Source: Deltaproteobacteria bacterium
GTDB taxonomy: Bacteria; Desulfobacterota; Desulfobacteria; Desulfobacterales; JAUVKB01
Direction: 5' to 3'
NCBI GenBank assembly: GCA_030596405.1
Contig: JAUVKB010000033.1
Coordinates: forward strand, 1-14,364
Length of the DNA: 14,364 nucleotides
This document shows, piece by piece, positions 1-7,329 of this stretch. Every line of letters starts with the position of its first letter. The stretch's first letter is position 1. The position numbers and the translations under genes were made by a program. The notes under the pieces are model-generated. The model was not told where the DNA came from. It saw only the letters and a list, made by a program, of their open reading frames with translations, and searched no databases.

Positions 1-109
1 CAGAATGCTTGGTTATCGCCGCCGTTAACGTCGTCTTACCATGATCTATGTGACCAATTGTTCCTACATTCACATGCGGCTTGGTTCGCTCAAACTTCTT
101 CTTTGCCAT
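1..109 (-). CDS. tuf: Elongation factor Tu, N-terminal part (runs off the window)
   Basis: EF-Tu is the GTPase that delivers aminoacyl-tRNA to the ribosomal A site. Only the first 36 codons are inside the window. They read MAKKKFERTKPHVNVGTIGH, followed by IDHGKTTLTAAITKHS. The P-loop GHIDHGKT, with the H-D-H-G-K-T form specific to EF-Tu, starts at residue 19, so the identification is secure. The ATG is the rc of 107-109, and GGGGAG lies a short distance upstream (about 119-124). The gene follows four tRNA genes on the same strand, in the order known from the tufB operon of E. coli and many other bacteria. It is probably co-transcribed and processed from that tRNA-mRNA transcript. By analogy, secE, nusG and rplK may lie beyond position 1, but this cannot be seen here. 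Confidence 0.97.
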   Translation of the reverse strand, partial: MAKKKFERTKPHVNVGTIGHIDHGKTTLTAAITKHS

Positions 110-226
110 ATCCTTGCTCTCCCCTGCTTTTTGTTTTTACAAACAATTTAATTGTTTTAATTGCCTCAAAACAAACCCATATATGTCGATCATTCTAAGA
201 CCTAAAACTAACTATATTTTTAAAGA

Positions 227-303
227 TGGAGCCCCCGACCGGAATCGAACCGGTGAACCTCTTCCTTACCAAGGAAGCGCTCTACCGACTGAGCTACGTG
301 GGC
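227..303 (-). tRNA. tRNA-Thr(GGT), CCA encoded
   Basis: The reverse complement folds as a full cloverleaf of 77 nt including an encoded CCA. It has 7-nt acceptor arms, D-stem GCTC/GAGC, anticodon stem CTTCC/GGAAG around loop TTGGTAA (anticodon GGT), and T-arm ACCGG-TTCGATT-CCGGT. Two details are odd. Acceptor position 5 faces 68 as A·G, because the strands are GCCCACG and CGGGGGC. The variable region is AGGTTC, 6 nt instead of the usual 5. It is the last tRNA before tuf. Confidence 0.95.
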
Positions 304-371
304 AGCATTTTTAATAAATTCAGCCGGTTTTCCGGCAAATATCTTCAGTGCCTCCAGAAATGCCATCAGCA

Positions 372-447
372 TGGAGCGGGAGACGAGACTCGAACTCGCG
401 ACATCCAGCTTGGAAGGCTGAAGCTCTACCAACTGAGCTACTCCCGC
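372..447 (-). tRNA. tRNA-Gly(TCC), CCA encoded
   Basis: A 76-nt cloverleaf on the minus strand. The acceptor arms are GCGGGAG and CTCCCGC, fully paired. The anticodon loop CTTCCAA carries TCC, and the T-loop TTCGAGT is standard. The discriminator is T, followed by an encoded CCA. It corresponds to glyT of the E. coli thrU-tyrU-glyT-thrT-tufB cluster. The gap to the preceding tRNA-Tyr (448-710, 263 bp) is wider than the short spacers usual in such clusters, so an internal promoter there is possible. I could not assign one with confidence. Confidence 0.97.
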
Positions 448-710
448 TCAATTTCAATCCCCTATAAACAGTTTCAAGTGGCATCAAAAATAAAACTCAA
501 ATTATAATGAAATTATTTTACTGCCTTTTAAACTTTGACACATATTACAAAAGCATGTTGCAAAAACAAGTAGTCGCGGGTTCCAGTGCCTAAATGGCGC
601 ATAAAAACGCATAAACAGGACTATAGCAGAAATCCATGTAGTTCATAGTTCATATTCGACCCCGTTAAAAATAAAGACAGGCATCTCCTACATTAAACTC
701 ACTATGTGGA

Positions 711-795
711 TGGTGGTGGGGGGAGGATTTGAACCTCCGAAGGCTTCGCCGACAGATTTACAGTCTGTTCCCTTTGGCCACTCGGGAACCCCACC
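711..795 (-). tRNA. tRNA-Tyr(GTA), class II with long variable arm, CCA encoded
   Basis: An 85-nt tRNA on the minus strand. The acceptor arms are GGTGGGG and CCCCACC, fully paired. The anticodon stem ACAGA/TCTGT encloses CTGTAAA (anticodon GTA). The variable arm CGGCGAAGCCTTC forms the extra stem typical of bacterial tRNA-Tyr. The T-arm is GGAGG-TTCAAAT-CCTCC, and discriminator A is followed by CCA. It is the second gene of the tRNA-tuf cluster. Confidence 0.97.
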
Positions 796-862
796 ATTTT
801 GATTACAGAACTCAAAGCAAAAATACCCTGCCTTCTGAACTACAAAATCGATAAACAAAAAT

Positions 863-938
863 TGGAGCCAGCGGAGGGACTCGAACCCCCGACCCACTGA
901 TTACAAATCAGTAGCTCTGCCAGCTGAGCTACGCTGGC
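863..938 (-). tRNA. tRNA-Thr(TGT), CCA encoded
   Basis: A 76-nt cloverleaf on the minus strand. The acceptor arms are GCCAGCG and CGCTGGC. The anticodon stem ACTGA/TCAGT encloses TTTGTAA (anticodon TGT). The T-arm is GGGGG-TTCGAGT-CCCTC, with one G·T pair. It is the first tRNA of the cluster, so the cluster's main promoter should lie upstream, in 939-1222. That stretch is very AT-rich and contains only weak matches to a sigma-70 promoter. Confidence 0.97.
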
Positions 939-1222
939 TCTAATAAAAACCTTTGAGAATTGTTCAAAAAATTCTTATCCTCAAACACTATCAAATACAA
1001 TTTTAGATAAAACTATATTGGTTTCCTAAAAACAATGGAGGATATCAGTATAAATTAAAAATGCCAAACCAATTTATTGCCTATTATTCCCCTTTATTTC
1101 CAATCTATAGTTAATATTTGATATATTAGTTAAAATATCATCCATTTTTGTTTATTTTCTGATATAACCATCCCATATTCGAAATTTGCCATAAGGATGA
1201 CTTTAAAACCGGTTCTATATTT

Positions 1223-3295
1223 TCAAATGCTGTCAAAACGGGAAAATTGCATGGTAAAGGTTCCCCTCCCCTTGGTGGCGGACCTTAAAGAAGTTGAATA
1301 TCCGAACATATGTGAAAGCGGAACAGTCGCTCTTATCACTTGTAAACCCGCATTAAATGCGGAATCAAATGCGGAATCAAATCCTTTCGTTCTCGACTCA
1401 ACAGATTCAATCTTTCCGCCCCTTGAACTAAGGTCTCCTATCACATCTCCCATGAATGATTCCGGCACAAACACTTCAATGTTCATGATAGGATAAAGCA
1501 GGAAAGGGCCTCCATTGTTAAGAGCCTTGTTACACGACATGGAGGCGCTGACCCTATACGCCAATTCCGAACCCAAAGACTCCTTATACGATCCGCCGAT
1601 CAAAACAGCTTCAACATCAACTACAGGATAGCCCATTAACGATCCGCTTTCTAAAGACTTCATAACACCATTTTCAATAGCAGGCACAAAAATATCGGGG
1701 ATAATTTCATTTGAAATTTTTGAGCAAAATTTATTGCCTGAACCTCTGACAAGAGGCCTTATCTTTAAGTCGACCCCTCCAAAATGATGCTGCCCCGCGA
1801 TCTCCTTGTCAAACATCGCTGAGGCCTCAACTTCACGGCTGATTGTCTCTCTGCATACGACCTGTGGTTTCCCGACATTTACGTTTGTACTAAATTCACG
1901 TAACATACGGCTTATAATAATTTCAAGGTGAAGCTCTCCCATGCCGGACAAAATTGTCTGCCCGGTATCTTCATCCTTCCGGACCTTTATTGTAGGATCT
2001 TCTGCTAAAAATTTTTCAAGAACCATGTCAAGTTTTTCCTGATCAGCATGAGTTTTAGGCTCAACAGCAACTGAAATAACAGGCTCATAAAATTCTATCT
2101 TTTCCAGCAAGACTGTGTGATCACTGGAACAGAGTGTCTCTCCCGTAGTAGATTCCTTTAAACCGACAACACCCACAATACTTCCCGCACCGGCCTCATC
2201 TATACGCTCTTTTTTATTGGCATGCATCCTTAATATTCTTGAAAGCTTCTCCATTCTTTTGCGAGAAGAATTGTATACATCCAGCCCGGTTTTCATTTTT
2301 CCACTGTAAATACGAACAAAGGAAAGTTTCCGCCCCTCCATCATGAAAACCTTAAAAATAAGCGCTGCAAGGGGGGCATCGTCAGTAGCCGCACATTCTA
2401 TCGTTTCACCTGTTTCAGGATGCACCCCCTTAATCGGAGGGACATCGGCGGGACTCGGAAGAAAATGGACAATAGCATCAAGAAGATGTTGTATCCCCTT
2501 GTTTTTCAGGGCGGATCCGCATAAAACAGGAACTATCTTTAAGCCGATAGTCGCTCTCCTGATAGCTGCGACCAGTCTTTCATTTACAATCGGCTCTTCT
2601 GATAAATAGGACTCCATGATTTCATCATCAAGTTCGGCTACGGTTTCAACAAGTTTTTCACGATATTCCTCCGCCTTTTCACGATATTCCTGTGATATAT
2701 CTTCAGCCGTATATTTTGCGCCCAGAGTATCATCATCCCAGACAATCTGTTTCATATTAATCAGGTCGATGACGCCTGAAAAAGTATCTTCAGCGCCGAC
2801 TGGTAATTGCAAAATAAGAGGATTGGCGTTGAGCCGCTCTTGCATCATTTTAACTGCGCCAAAAAAATTTGCGCCGACCCTGTCCATTTTGTTTATAAAA
2901 GCAATTTTAGGGACAAAATATTTGTTGCCCTGACGCCATACGGTCTCCGACTGGGGCTCCACACCGCCGACCGCGCAAAAAACACCCACCGCACCGTCAA
3001 GAACCCTCAGCGAACGCTCCACTTCAATTGTAAAATCTACATGGCCAGGCGTATCTATAATTTGTATCTCGGAATTTTTCCATAGGCAGCTGGTAACGGC
3101 AGAGGTAATCGTAATTCCCCGTTTCTGCTCATCAGGCATCCAGTCCATTATGGCTTCACCGTTATGAACTTCACCTATTTTATATGAACGGCCGGTATAG
3201 TATAGTATCCGTTCTGTTACCGTTGTCTTTCCGGCATCAATGTGTGCAATAATACCGATATTTCGTATCTTGTTTATTCTGTTATTCTTTTTCAT
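1223..3295 (-). CDS. fusA: Translation elongation factor G (probably an EF-G paralogue)
   Basis: EF-G is the GTPase that drives ribosomal translocation and, with RRF, ribosome recycling. The 690-residue length is normal. The GTPase motifs are intact: P-loop AHIDAGKT (17-24), RGITIT (59-64), DTPGH with its catalytic His (81-85) and NKMD (135-138). Domains II to V follow, including the GQTILSGMGELHLEI stretch and the C-terminal MFGYSTSLRSATKGRGTFTM. The gene is not in a str operon (no rpsL or rpsG beside it). It follows a GerMN-type gene with a 4-bp ATGA overlap, so it may be a second EF-G (fusA2 type) with a more specialised role; that part is inference. Domain V carries an extra segment of about 11-14 residues at 636-649, partly made by a 12-bp tandem repeat. 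The ATG at 3293-3295 is fixed by the overlap and the conserved N-terminus. Confidence 0.93.
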   Translation of the reverse strand: MKKNNRINKIRNIGIIAHIDAGKTTVTERILYYTGRSYKIGEVHNGEAIMDWMPDEQKRGITITSAVTSCLWKNSEIQIIDTPGHVDFTIEVERSLRVLDGAVGVFCAVGGVEPQSETVWRQGNKYFVPKIAFINKMDRVGANFFGAVKMMQERLNANPLILQLPVGAEDTFSGVIDLINMKQIVWDDDTLGAKYTAEDISQEYREKAEEYREKLVETVAELDDEIMESYLSEEPIVNERLVAAIRRATIGLKIVPVLCGSALKNKGIQHLLDAIVHFLPSPADVPPIKGVHPETGETIECAATDDAPLAALIFKVFMMEGRKLSFVRIYSGKMKTGLDVYNSSRKRMEKLSRILRMHANKKERIDEAGAGSIVGVVGLKESTTGETLCSSDHTVLLEKIEFYEPVISVAVEPKTHADQEKLDMVLEKFLAEDPTIKVRKDEDTGQTILSGMGELHLEIIISRMLREFSTNVNVGKPQVVCRETISREVEASAMFDKEIAGQHHFGGVDLKIRPLVRGSGNKFCSKISNEIIPDIFVPAIENGVMKSLESGSLMGYPVVDVEAVLIGGSYKESLGSELAYRVSASMSCNKALNNGGPFLLYPIMNIEVFVPESFMGDVIGDLSSRGGKIESVESRTKGFDSAFDSAFNAGLQVIRATVPLSHMFGYSTSLRSATKGRGTFTMQFSRFDSI
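1358..1381 (-). repeat. 12-bp tandem duplication inside the EF-G gene
   Basis: The unit TTTGATTCCGCA (minus strand) occurs twice in direct succession and encodes FDSAFDSA (residues 639-646). It is followed by a partial third unit, TTTAATGCG. The repeat keeps the reading frame and enlarges a surface turn of domain V. The near-identical copies suggest recent slippage expansion. Confidence 0.85.
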
Positions 3296-3867
3296 CGCAC
3301 CAAAAGCATGTTGGCCTTAAAAGGAGAACGCAAATCAATATGGCCGGCTAATGTCGTTGTTTCGCACCCCTCTATCAATATTTTTACAGAATCTATGTCG
3401 GGAATATTTAACACCAATGAATTAACTATTGAATATATTGTAATACGTTCCGACTCGATTCCACCGGGATGCCGTTCCTTTACAGCCTCTGTAAAATCCG
3501 CAAAAGCGGTTCCATCTTTGGTAACATAAAGCGCCCTGACAGCCGTACCCGCAGGGATTGTTCGTACAAGCCCTTTTTGCGGTCCTTTTATCAAAGCATC
3601 TAATATGATTTTCCCAAACTCTGCGGAATTATCCGGATGTAAAAGAGACCTTTTTTCCGATATCAAAAAAAAATTGTTGTTGTCGGTAAAATATAGATGA
3701 ACAATCGACTTTTTCAAATCTTGCGCAACTTGTTTAACCCGGATATATTGATCAAAGGGTTCTATTGTCAATGTTTTTTCAGGCACATCTGAAAAAAATA
3801 TGTAAACTGCGGCGCTTCCGGCAATAAAAGCCAAAACAATAAATAATATATTGAACTTTTTGCCCAT
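3292..3867 (-). CDS. GerMN-domain (sporulation/spore-germination type) membrane-anchored protein
   Basis: The protein has about 191 residues from the ATG at 3865-3867. An N-terminal hydrophobic segment (about residues 6-25, FNILFIVLAFIAGSAAVYIF) should act as an uncleaved signal anchor. The remainder matches the GerMN domain (Pfam PF10646), with the pattern LIKGPQKGLVRTIPAGTAVR, then DGTAFADFTEA, HPGG, and IYSIVNSLVLNIPDIDSVKI. GerMN domains occur in envelope proteins well beyond spore formers, and their molecular role in Gram-negatives is unclear. The stop overlaps the fusA start by 4 bp (ATGA), so the two are probably translationally coupled. The start is uncertain: a TTG at 3883-3885 would add six residues but has no visible ribosome site, while the chosen ATG has AAAGG only one base upstream. 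Confidence 0.8.
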   Translation of the reverse strand: MGKKFNILFIVLAFIAGSAAVYIFFSDVPEKTLTIEPFDQYIRVKQVAQDLKKSIVHLYFTDNNNFFLISEKRSLLHPDNSAEFGKIILDALIKGPQKGLVRTIPAGTAVRALYVTKDGTAFADFTEAVKERHPGGIESERITIYSIVNSLVLNIPDIDSVKILIEGCETTTLAGHIDLRSPFKANMLLVR

Positions 3868-3996
3868 ACCTTTAAGATAAAACAAGTTTAAATTTTATTA
3901 CAATATTAATGATATTAAAAAATGACTGATCGGGAAAACCTGAAATCAGCAGATAATGAACTTCATCCTGCAATTTTGCAATAAAAAAACGTAGCA

Positions 3997-4025
3997 TTGT
4001 CAATAGTATTTCAATGTCATTAACT
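3997..4025 (+). promoter_or_regulatory. Possible sigma-70 promoter for the sirtuin-dehydrogenase pair
   Basis: TTGTCA (3997-4002) is followed after 17 bp by TTAACT (4020-4025). The -35 is a good match and the -10 a poor one. It sits about 25 bp ahead of the sirtuin start, in the only intergenic gap between divergent operons. The assignment is tentative. Confidence 0.25.
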
Positions 4026-4050
4026 TAAGCATTAATGAGGGGATAAGGGA

Positions 4051-4884
4051 ATGATCGATCAGAAGATTATGAATTTTTTAAGAAAATTTGCGCAAAGTTC
4101 CAGGCCCGTCACTGTTTTAACGGGGGCCGGCATTTCCGCTGAGAGCAATATCCCTACGTTTCGCGGTCCGGAAGGATATTGGACCATAGGCTCAAAGGAA
4201 TACCATCCCCAGGAGATGGCGACAAACAGAATGTTTATGCAAAAACCGGATGAAGTCTGGAAATGGTATCTATATCGCATGGGGGTTTGCCAAAAAGCTG
4301 AACCGAACAGCGGCCATTACGCTCTTGCTGAAATGGAAAAAATATTAGGAAATCGTTTTGTCCTGATCACTCAAAATGTAGACAATCTGCATATCAGGGC
4401 GGGCAATAGTTTAGAAAAAACATATCAGATTCATGGGAATGTTTTTTTTATGCGTTGCGCGGATGAATGCTCCTCAAATGTTTATCCTGTCCCGGAAGGT
4501 GTGACTGCAAAGGAAAAGGGAGAGGATCTTACAGAAAAAGACCGCGAACTTTTAAGGTGCCCGATTTGCGGCAACCGCTCCCGTCCCCATGTATTGTGGT
4601 TTGATGAAGCATATAACGAAAAGTATTATCGGTATCACAGCGCTTTAAAGGTCGCTGTGCTGACTGATTTGCTGATCATAGTTGGAACCTCAGGCTCAAC
4701 AAATCTTCCCAATCAGGTGGCTATGGAAGTCAAACAACACGGCGGAACAGTCATTGATATAAATATTGAAGAAAATCCGTTCACCAGTCTGGCATTAAGC
4801 AGCAATAGAGGATATTTTATGAAAGAAGCAAGCAGCGTTGCGCTTCCGGCAATGTTGCAGGCTTTGGGTAATGTCGAAACATAA
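4051..4884 (+). CDS. Sir2-family NAD+-dependent protein deacylase (sirtuin, class III-like)
   Basis: Sirtuins remove acyl groups from protein lysines, consuming NAD+ and releasing nicotinamide and O-acyl-ADP-ribose. The 277 residues contain the NAD-binding GAGISAESNIPTFRG (25-39), TQNVDNLH (107-114), the catalytic His128 in QIHGN, GTSGSTNLPN (212-221) and NIEENP (238-243). Four likely zinc ligands are Cys136, Cys140, Cys170 and Cys173; the first pair is spaced CX3C rather than the common CX2C. WYLYR (72-76) matches the Tyr-X-X-Arg signature (Tyr73, Arg76) that in SIRT5 and CobB binds negatively charged acyl groups, so desuccinylase/demalonylase activity is plausible. The ATG at 4051 is preceded by AGGGG and AAGGGA. 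The dehydrogenase gene starts 19 bp after its stop, which suggests an operon. Confidence 0.93.
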   Translation: MIDQKIMNFLRKFAQSSRPVTVLTGAGISAESNIPTFRGPEGYWTIGSKEYHPQEMATNRMFMQKPDEVWKWYLYRMGVCQKAEPNSGHYALAEMEKILGNRFVLITQNVDNLHIRAGNSLEKTYQIHGNVFFMRCADECSSNVYPVPEGVTAKEKGEDLTEKDRELLRCPICGNRSRPHVLWFDEAYNEKYYRYHSALKVAVLTDLLIIVGTSGSTNLPNQVAMEVKQHGGTVIDINIEENPFTSLALSSNRGYFMKEASSVALPAMLQALGNVET

Positions 4885-4903
4885 AAGTTGCGGGGAAGTT
4901 TTT

Positions 4904-5869
4904 ATGAATTTATTGCAATTGGAAAAAACAGGTTCTTTAAAGCTGAAACAAGGGCCGGTTCCAAAGGCCGGCGATGATGAGGTTATTGTCAAAGTTACCC
5001 ATTGCTCCCTGTGCAGAACAGACGCAAAAATGTGGAAAAGCGGTCAGCGGGATCTTGTTTTGCCGCGGGTTTTAGGCCATGAAATATGCGGCGTTATTGA
5101 AGAGGGTAAAAAATCTTTTATTGTCTGGCCCGGCAGCGCTTGCGGTTATTGCAGGCAATGCAAAGCAGGAAGGGAAAACCTGTGCGGCAAGATGAAAATT
5201 CTTGGGTTTCACAAAGACGGCGGTCTTGCTGAATATGTTGCCGCGCCGAAATCAAGCTTAATCCCTGTCCCTGATGATTTGCCAGGAGATGTTGCATGTC
5301 TTGCCGAGCCGTTATCGTGTACTATAAATGCACTGGAGATGGCCAATGTTTCTGCAGGAGAAAATGTTCTTATTTATGGCGCCGGCCCCGTCGGCCTGAT
5401 GGCGGCGCTGGCCGTCAAGGCGCAAGGGGCATATCCTTTTATTACGGATATAAATAAGGCCAGATTGACCATGACGGAAAATTTCCAAGACAGAACAGGG
5501 ATAGCAGGCACAGTCAAGGCAAGCGTGCCCGATTTTGACGTGGTAATAAATGCGGCCCCTTCACTCGACACATTTGTAAAAGGCATAGATAATCTTGTAA
5601 GCGGCGGCTGTTTTTGCATATTTAGCGGTTTTACAGATAAAGATTCGGTTTCTTCTGTTGTGATCAACGAAATTCACTACCGCCAGTTAAAGGTCGTCGG
5701 CGCTTACGGGTGCACCCGCAGACAAATGGAAAAAGCCTTAATTATACTCAGAAAATATAAAGATGAAGTAAAGCTTCTTATTGAAGGCCATATTGTATTA
5801 GAACAGGTTTCGTCTGTGTTGCCGAAAATTCTGGCCGGCAGGGCATTAAAATATGTCGTTGAATTTTGA
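4904..5869 (+). CDS. Zinc-dependent medium-chain alcohol/polyol-type dehydrogenase (MDR superfamily)
   Basis: This is an NAD(P)-dependent dehydrogenase of the GroES-like/Rossmann MDR fold; its substrate cannot be told. In the 321-residue product, catalytic zinc ligands are Cys37 (CSLCRTD) and His59-Glu60 (GHE), with Glu135 in LAEPLSC. The structural-zinc lobe holds Cys80, Cys83, Cys86 and Cys94 (ACGYCRQC...NLC). The Rossmann glycine motif is GAGPVG (159-164), and Asp182 at the end of the second strand favours NAD over NADP. The family usually runs to 340-350 residues, so this is slightly short, mainly in the second half. The frame is open from 4838, but ATG 4904 is chosen because GGGGAAG lies just upstream and the sequence from MNLLQLEKTG fits the family's N-terminus. 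It is probably co-transcribed with the sirtuin gene and converges on hemL. Confidence 0.9.
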   Translation: MNLLQLEKTGSLKLKQGPVPKAGDDEVIVKVTHCSLCRTDAKMWKSGQRDLVLPRVLGHEICGVIEEGKKSFIVWPGSACGYCRQCKAGRENLCGKMKILGFHKDGGLAEYVAAPKSSLIPVPDDLPGDVACLAEPLSCTINALEMANVSAGENVLIYGAGPVGLMAALAVKAQGAYPFITDINKARLTMTENFQDRTGIAGTVKASVPDFDVVINAAPSLDTFVKGIDNLVSGGCFCIFSGFTDKDSVSSVVINEIHYRQLKVVGAYGCTRRQMEKALIILRKYKDEVKLLIEGHIVLEQVSSVLPKILAGRALKYVVEF

Positions 5870-5896
5870 CGGCTTTGTAAAATGTCTAACCTGTCA

Positions 5897-7186
5897 TTAT
5901 TTTTTTAATCCGGCGAATACTTCTTTTGCCGTTTGAATCGTGGCGTCAATATGTTCCGTATTATGCGCCGCAGATATAAAAAACGACTCAAACTGGGAAG
6001 GGGCAAGGTAAATCCCTTTTTCAAGCATCCCCTTATAATAGGATGCATACCGATTCAGATCGGAAGTCTTGGCATCATTATAATTTTTAACGGGTTTGTC
6101 CGTGAAAAAGAGGCCGAGCATCGATCCGACCCTGTCGAGTGCAACTTTTATTCCTGATCTTTCAGCAGCTTTTTTAAGGCCGCCGGCAAGGCGATATCCC
6201 TTTTCATCGAGTGCGTCATAGAAACCGGGTGCTTTAAGTTGTGTTAATGTTGCAATGCCCGCTGCCATTGCAAGGGGATTTCCCGATAAGGTTCCTGCCT
6301 GATATACCGGTCCCTGGGGCGCAATATGTTCCATGATTTCACGTCTGCCGCCATAGGCTCCCACGGGCAGCCCGCCCCCGATAATTTTGGCAAGGCAGGT
6401 AATATCCGGTGTGATACCGTATAGAGATTGTGCGCCGCCGTATGCAACCCTGAAACCGGTCATCACCTCGTCAAATATCAGTATGCTGCCGTGTTTTTCG
6501 GTGAGTTTTCTTAACGTTTCCAGAAAGCCATCCACAGGCGGCACCAGACCCATGTTCCCGGCAACAGGTTCAACGATGATACAGGCTATCTTATCGCCCT
6601 GTTTGTCCATTACGGTTTTGACACACTCGATATCATTATACGGAATTGAAAGGGTGTGCGCCACAAAGGATTTCGGCACGCCGGGGCTTCCTGGAATGCC
6701 TAATGTGGCTACTCCTGATCCCGCCTCCACCAGAAGCGTATCCGCGTGGCCATGATAGCACCCGTCGAATTTGATAATTGTATCCCGGCCTGTAAATCCC
6801 CTTGCAAGCCGTATAGCGCTCATCGCCGCCTCAGTGCCGGAGTTGACCATGCGGACAACCTCAATAGAGGGAACAGCATCAATAACTAATTTAGCGAGTT
6901 TTATTTCAAGATCGGTAGGCGCGCCGAAACTTGTGCCCCGCTTCAATGCGAGAGAAATTGCTTCAATAACTGATGGATGTCTATGGCCAAGAATCATAGG
7001 ACCCCATGATCCCACATAGTCGATAAAGTGGTTGCCGTCTGAATCAAAAACCATGCATCCGTCAGCATGGTCGATAAAAACCGGTTCCGTCCCAACCGAC
7101 TTGCATGCGCGCACGGGACTGTTTACGCCTCCTGGTATAATGTCTAAAGCCTGCATAAAAAGCTTGTGAGAATTTTCGTGATTCAT
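5897..7186 (-). CDS. hemL: Glutamate-1-semialdehyde 2,1-aminomutase
   Basis: HemL is a PLP enzyme that converts glutamate-1-semialdehyde to 5-aminolevulinate, the last step of the C5 pathway feeding heme, siroheme and cobalamin. The 429 residues match the usual family length. Visible motifs are PGGVNSPVRA (18-27), the PLP phosphate region NSGTEAAMSAIR (115-126), YHGHAD (144-149), FDEVMTGFR (238-246, with Asp239 facing the PLP nitrogen) and the Schiff-base Lys267 in LAKIIGGGLPVGAYGG. The C-terminal QAGTLSGNPLAMAAG is also intact. AAGGGG precedes the ATG by about 11 bases. The gene stands alone, convergent with the dehydrogenase and divergent from the KptA-like gene. A TATAAT on the minus strand (7229-7234) is a candidate -10, but no good -35 accompanies it. 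Confidence 0.97.
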   Translation of the reverse strand: MNHENSHKLFMQALDIIPGGVNSPVRACKSVGTEPVFIDHADGCMVFDSDGNHFIDYVGSWGPMILGHRHPSVIEAISLALKRGTSFGAPTDLEIKLAKLVIDAVPSIEVVRMVNSGTEAAMSAIRLARGFTGRDTIIKFDGCYHGHADTLLVEAGSGVATLGIPGSPGVPKSFVAHTLSIPYNDIECVKTVMDKQGDKIACIIVEPVAGNMGLVPPVDGFLETLRKLTEKHGSILIFDEVMTGFRVAYGGAQSLYGITPDITCLAKIIGGGLPVGAYGGRREIMEHIAPQGPVYQAGTLSGNPLAMAAGIATLTQLKAPGFYDALDEKGYRLAGGLKKAAERSGIKVALDRVGSMLGLFFTDKPVKNYNDAKTSDLNRYASYYKGMLEKGIYLAPSQFESFFISAAHNTEHIDATIQTAKEVFAGLKK

Positions 7187-7219
7187 TTTTTAAAAAACCC
7201 CTTATTGTTTGGAAAAAGA

Positions 7220-7247
7220 TTGACATTTATTATATTAAAATTAAAAA
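7220..7247 (+). promoter_or_regulatory. Possible sigma-70 promoter for the KptA-like gene
   Basis: A perfect TTGACA (7220-7225) is followed after 16 bp by TAAAAA (7242-7247). The gene at 7330 would then have a leader of roughly 75 bases. The region is AT-rich, so chance matches are likely. Confidence 0.3.
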
Positions 7248-7329
7248 ATATCAGATGCGATTTGCAAGGTCAAGCATCGGTTATTGGATTTAATGGCAAA
7301 TCAGGTTACAATAAATTCGGTTACAAAGC

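Noticed and set aside
448..710. Possible missing tRNA or internal promoter between tRNA-Tyr and tRNA-Gly
   Set aside because: No cloverleaf can be built, and the TATAAT on the minus strand (near 505) has no acceptable -35 at normal spacing.
4838..4903. N-terminal extension of the dehydrogenase (22 residues)
   Set aside because: It overlaps the sirtuin gene, does not fit the family's N-terminus, and a good ribosome site lies before ATG 4904.
7279..7323. Three GGTTA motifs ahead of the KptA-like gene
   Set aside because: The motif is five to eight bases with uneven spacing (25 and 15), within chance expectation for AT-rich DNA.
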